Shown here one piece after another: positions 43,351-46,049 of a stretch of 46,049 bases of DNA. The notes under the pieces are model-generated. The model did no database searches. It saw only the letters and a program-made list of their open reading frames with translations, and was not told the DNA's origin. Numbering within the stretch: the stretch's first letter is position 1; each line of letters opens with the position of its first letter. A program made the translations under genes and the position numbers. Source of the stretch: Succinivibrionaceae bacterium. GTDB lineage: Bacteria; Pseudomonadota; Gammaproteobacteria; Enterobacterales; Succinivibrionaceae. The DNA is taken from NCBI GenBank assembly GCA_017480795.1, contig JAFURY010000074.1, forward strand, positions 1 to 46,049, in the 5' to 3' direction.

Positions 43351-44256
43351 ATGGACCTGAGACAGATCCGCTACTTCATGACAGTGTCCGAGGAGCTGAA
43401 CATCACCCGGGCCGCCGAAAGGCTGCACCTGTCCCAGCCGCCCCTGAGCCGGGCGCTGATGGAACTGGAGGAGGAGCTGGGGTGCGTCCTGTTTGTCAGA
43501 GGCAAGCGGCATCTGACGCTGACGGCCGAGGGTCTGGCGCTTAAAAGAAGAGGAGAGCAGCTGCTGACGCTGGTGGATATGACGAAAACGGAAATATCCG
43601 AAATGCAGCACGGCATCAGCGGAACCATCTACATCGGACATGTGGACAGCAACGGCCCCACGCTGGTGGCGGGATGGATCGAATCCTTTCGAAAACTCTA
43701 TCCCAACGTGACCTACAACCTATGGTGCGGAAACGTGGACGATCTCACCGATCGGCTGAAGGCGGGCCTTATCGATCTGGCCGTCACCATGACGCCGGCC
43801 AGCAGCGATCTGCTGGAAAGCTTCAGGGTGTTTTCGGAAAACTGGGTCGCCATCATCCCCTCGGATCATCATCTGGCAACATCACCAGCGCCCGCGGTAA
43901 CGCTCCAGGAGCTGGCTGAAAACGATCTGATCATCTCCTCAAGACGCTCCCGGGAGGAGGAGATAAGAAGCTGGTTCAGGGAGGTGAAAAAGGAGCCCCG
44001 TTTCGTGATCAAATCCGCCCACTCCTCCAACGCCGCCAAGCTGGTGAGCCGGGATCTGGGGATTGCGATTTTCCCGGCCTCGGTGGCCAAGAACATTTCC
44101 TCCGACGCCCGGGTGGTCATCAAGCAGATCGCTCCCGCCAAAAACGTGGACTATCTGCTCTCCTGGGACAACGAAAGACACCCCAACGCCCTGGCGGCCA
44201 AGTTCATCGGCCATGTGAAGGAACTGACGTCAGCAGAAGGAGTGAAAAGGAGCTGA
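43351..44256 (+). CDS. LysR-family transcriptional regulator
   Basis: 301 residues from the ATG at 43351 (MDLRQIRYFMTVSEELNIT), with AGGAG five bases upstream; the upstream ATG at 43321 lacks a site. The winged helix-turn-helix covers residues 1-60 (ITRAAERLHLSQPPLSRALMEL). The effector-binding domain has two periplasmic-protein-like lobes, IYIGHVDSNGPTLVAG and FPASVAKNISSDAR. It is divergent from gltB, a common arrangement for a LysR regulator and its target. It may sense a nitrogen-linked metabolite, but the ligand cannot be read from the sequence. Confidence 0.92.
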   Translation: MDLRQIRYFMTVSEELNITRAAERLHLSQPPLSRALMELEEELGCVLFVRGKRHLTLTAEGLALKRRGEQLLTLVDMTKTEISEMQHGISGTIYIGHVDSNGPTLVAGWIESFRKLYPNVTYNLWCGNVDDLTDRLKAGLIDLAVTMTPASSDLLESFRVFSENWVAIIPSDHHLATSPAPAVTLQELAENDLIISSRRSREEEIRSWFREVKKEPRFVIKSAHSSNAAKLVSRDLGIAIFPASVAKNISSDARVVIKQIAPAKNVDYLLSWDNERHPNALAAKFIGHVKELTSAEGVKRS

Positions 44257-44400
44257 GAAAAGCGGCGGGAAATGGCTACCTCAACAAATAAGAAAGAAAT
44301 AATAAAACAAATCAATGTGATATTCATCACAAATATAAATTTTTATCAAAAAACTACGTGCATTCGGCCACACTTTCATGTTTGGTAATATAAATATAGT

Positions 44401-44500
44401 GTATACTTTAACCTCAGAAGAAAAAAATTATTGCTAGATAACCGAACCATTTTGGTACAAACTATACTTGTATTAGTATAGACACATATGGTAGTATACC
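44401..44500 (+). promoter_or_regulatory. Repeated GTATAC-type operator sites before the XRE gene
   Basis: GTATAC (44401-44406), CTATAC and its complement GTATAG 8 bases apart (44462-44481), and GGTAGTATACC (44490-44500) lie in the 130 bases before the gene. Such clustered half-sites fit autoregulation by the encoded helix-turn-helix protein. The remaining 44257-44400 is AT-rich with no gene seen. Confidence 0.45.
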
Positions 44501-44528
44501 TACATGTACTGTAAAAAGGACAACAGAT

Positions 44529-45626
44529 ATGTGTGAACATCCGGGAAAAGAAATAGAGAAAAGGCTCAAAACAACGGGAATGACTAGAAAAGAACTAGCC
44601 ACAAGAACCGGTGTCACAGAAAAACATATTAACACATTAATTTCGGGAGAAAGGAACATTACCCCTAGTTTTGCCAAAAAATTAGGGTATGTCTTTCATG
44701 TTGACGAAACAGGTTGTGAAGATCCGAAGGAAAATGCAAAATACTGGCAAGGTCTGCAAAACAATTATGATATTTTCATACTAGAGGAGCGTGAGAAAAA
44801 CAATATCACTACCGAGGAAATTGTGGTATTAGATTACTTAGAAGACATCGTTAATTATTTGATTGATATAGGAAAGTTATCACAAAACTTAACTAGAATA
44901 GAAAGAATTCTTGAGTTAAGAAAAATGCTACAAATCAGCGATTTATCACTAATACCCAAACTTCCATGCAAGGGTGCAGCTTTTAGAGCACAACTAGCAA
45001 CAAACGTAAGGATTAATAGATATGTACTTTTCGCATGGCAATACCTGTGCGAACTGACAGCAGATACAAAAATCGCTAAGTCAGAACTTGATTTGGATTT
45101 ACTGAAATCAAGGTTAAACGAAATTAAACACTTAATGCTTAACGACTTAAAAAATGGTTGTTGTAAGTTAAAAGAAATTTTTGCCACGTGTGGGATTATC
45201 TTCAATGTAGTTAAGCATTTCAGAGGAGCTCCTGTACAGGGATACATCAAAAAAACTGATGATAATAAGCTGATACTTTGTCTGACAATTAGAGGTGGAA
45301 GAGCGGACACATTTTGGTTTACGCTATTCCATGAAATTGCTCATATCCTTAATAGAGACTTTGAGAGCAACCCAGTTGATTTTGATTCATCCGACAGTGA
45401 AATTGAAATCAAAGCTGATAGATGGGCGCGAGATTTCTTGATACCAACAGAAAAGTACAGAACATTTATAGGTCTGAGGCGCAAGCCGACATGGCAAGAG
45501 ATAGAAATGTTCGCCAGTGACACTGATGTGCAGCCATACATTGTGTTAGGAAGACTTCAGAAAGATGGATTCTTAGATTGGTCTGACTATGCAAGCAAGA
45601 TGGTACACTATAAGTGGGCAGAATAG
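44529..45626 (+). CDS. XRE helix-turn-helix/ImmA-IrrE metallopeptidase fusion (HigA-like)
   Basis: 365 residues, AAAGGA nine bases before the ATG. Residues 5-60 are an XRE-type helix-turn-helix (LKTTGMTRKELATRTGVTEK, INTLISGERNITPSFAKKLG), as in HigA antitoxins. A helical middle follows, then an ImmA/IrrE metallopeptidase domain with the zinc motif HEIAHILN near residue 275 and RWARDFLIP about 35 residues later. Such fusions act as repressors of mobile elements or stress switches that are inactivated or activated by proteolysis. No HigB-like toxin gene is adjacent. Codon use is AT-rich, unlike the nitrogen genes next to it, suggesting transfer. Confidence 0.88.
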   Translation: MCEHPGKEIEKRLKTTGMTRKELATRTGVTEKHINTLISGERNITPSFAKKLGYVFHVDETGCEDPKENAKYWQGLQNNYDIFILEEREKNNITTEEIVVLDYLEDIVNYLIDIGKLSQNLTRIERILELRKMLQISDLSLIPKLPCKGAAFRAQLATNVRINRYVLFAWQYLCELTADTKIAKSELDLDLLKSRLNEIKHLMLNDLKNGCCKLKEIFATCGIIFNVVKHFRGAPVQGYIKKTDDNKLILCLTIRGGRADTFWFTLFHEIAHILNRDFESNPVDFDSSDSEIEIKADRWARDFLIPTEKYRTFIGLRRKPTWQEIEMFASDTDVQPYIVLGRLQKDGFLDWSDYASKMVHYKWAE

Positions 45627-45647
45627 AAATTTTTAAATGAACAATTT

Positions 45648-45664
45648 AGGAGGATACCATGTGA
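45648..45664 (+). other. Strong ribosome-binding site followed by ATG-TGA
   Basis: AGGAGG (45648-45653), five bases, then ATG (45659-45661) and an immediate TGA (45662-45664), 20 bases after the XRE-ImmA stop. It may be the relic start of a following gene or a start-stop element that holds ribosomes. Confidence 0.5.
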
Positions 45665-45689
45665 AAGTTTAGCACTTGCAAAAAACTAA

Positions 45690-45730
45690 TGGATGCACAA
45701 CAGTAGTTTGATTCTTCTGTAATGCATCCA
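45690..45730. repeat. Long interrupted hairpin
   Basis: TGGATGCA (45690-45697) pairs with TGCATCCA (45723-45730), and ACAGTAG (45700-45706) with CTTCTGT (45714-45720) except one mismatch, over a seven-base loop. There is no T-run on either side. No gene is seen in 45665-45909. Confidence 0.6.
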
Positions 45731-45790
45731 CAAATTTGATTTGGCAAGATGTACTCCAACCAAAACATTACTCAATTTTATTGTAGCACA

Positions 45791-45824
45791 CCTCGCCTAA
45801 AAGTCAAATCGTTTTAAAGCGAGG
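45791..45824. repeat. Second hairpin near the insertion sequence
   Basis: CCTCGC (45791-45796) pairs with GCGAGG (45819-45824), and inner AAAA with TTTT, around a nine-base loop. It lies between the XRE gene and the insertion sequence end. Confidence 0.5.
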
Positions 45825-45909
45825 GACAGTTACGCTCGTGGACAATATACATCACTTGTTTGTTGATAAATATCCAACATTCTGGACCTCGTTTTAGTTG
45901 CAATTTAAT

Positions 45910-46049
45910 GGCTCAAAGCAAAATTTTATTGCTGATATCTACATTAACTATGTCCATGATATGAAATATCAATAATCTTTAAAAAGAAATATTCATCGTC
46001 ATTATATCCGTAAGCCTTTCTTCTCAGTGTCTTAATCTTGTTATTGAAG
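45910..46049 (-). mobile_element. End of an ISL3-like insertion sequence
   Basis: The transposase frame ends at 45944, and 30 bases further GGCTCAAAGCAAAATTTT (45910-45927) reads inward like the terminal inverted repeat of ISL3-family elements, which begin with GG. The other end lies beyond the window, so the repeat cannot be confirmed. Confidence 0.5.
45944..46048 (-). CDS. ISL3-family transposase, C-terminal end only
   Basis: The minus strand is open from the window edge and encodes 34 residues before TAA. The segment NNKIKTLRRKAYGYNDDEYF matches the C-terminal NNKIKxxKRxAYGYRD pattern of IS204/IS1001/IS1096/IS1165 (ISL3) transposases, the last part of the DDE catalytic domain. The gene's start lies outside the window, so intactness is unknown. 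Confidence 0.75.
   Translation of the reverse strand, partial: FNNKIKTLRRKAYGYNDDEYFFLKIIDISYHGHS

Overview
The window looks like a chromosomal segment of an anaerobic gammaproteobacterium. The ribosomal S10-spc-alpha superoperon has the exact enterobacterial gene order, SecY/RpoA/ArgH resemble gammaproteobacterial proteins, and ArgR-type operators are present. The AAA-ATPase/PD-(D/E)XK genes, BspA-like repeats, LL-diaminopimelate aminotransferase and type III glutamine synthetase recall gut or rumen Succinivibrionaceae. That family assignment is an inference made without a database search.

Layout. (1) 1-6,244 (+): the 3' end of an AAA-ATPase/nuclease gene, then a three-gene restriction-modification-like locus: an accessory methyltransferase fold, a second methyltransferase broken at a run of nine G, and a GIY-YIG nuclease-helicase. 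The G run makes the second gene a strong candidate for phase variation. (2) 6,375-20,279 (-): the alpha, spc and S10 ribosomal operons, rplQ back to rpsJ, with recognisable promoters, terminators and leaders. (3) 20,293-26,733 (-): arginine biosynthesis (argC-argB-argF-argG, then ogt and argH), controlled at argC by two ARG boxes 21 bp apart centre to centre. At the argH end lies a small gene encoding a paralogue of ribosomal protein S10/NusE that lacks the long ribosome-anchoring loop. (4) 26,833-30,700: a decayed accessory patch with a 5'-truncated BspA-like gene abutting a probable IS66 remnant, an intact AAA-ATPase/PD-(D/E)XK gene and a frameshifted membrane-protein gene. (5) 30,730-44,256: a nitrogen and amino-acid block on the minus strand (gltB-gltD-glnN-asnB-dapF-dapL) with a divergent LysR-type regulator. 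(6) 44,257-46,049: an AT-rich accessory end with an XRE-ImmA/IrrE fusion protein, several hairpins and the end of an ISL3-like insertion sequence.

How the parts work together. Glutamine synthetase III and glutamate synthase would assimilate ammonium. Asparagine synthetase spends glutamine, and DapL/DapF make meso-diaminopimelate for lysine and peptidoglycan. The arg genes convert acetylglutamyl intermediates and ornithine to arginine. The arg genes run directly into the S10 superoperon in the same direction with no obvious terminator between them.

Most notable candidates: the loop-less S10/NusE paralogue (20,293-20,559), the poly-G switch in the restriction-modification locus (2,578-2,586), and a possible pair of mutually exclusive hairpins at the asnB ribosome-binding site (34,692-34,732).
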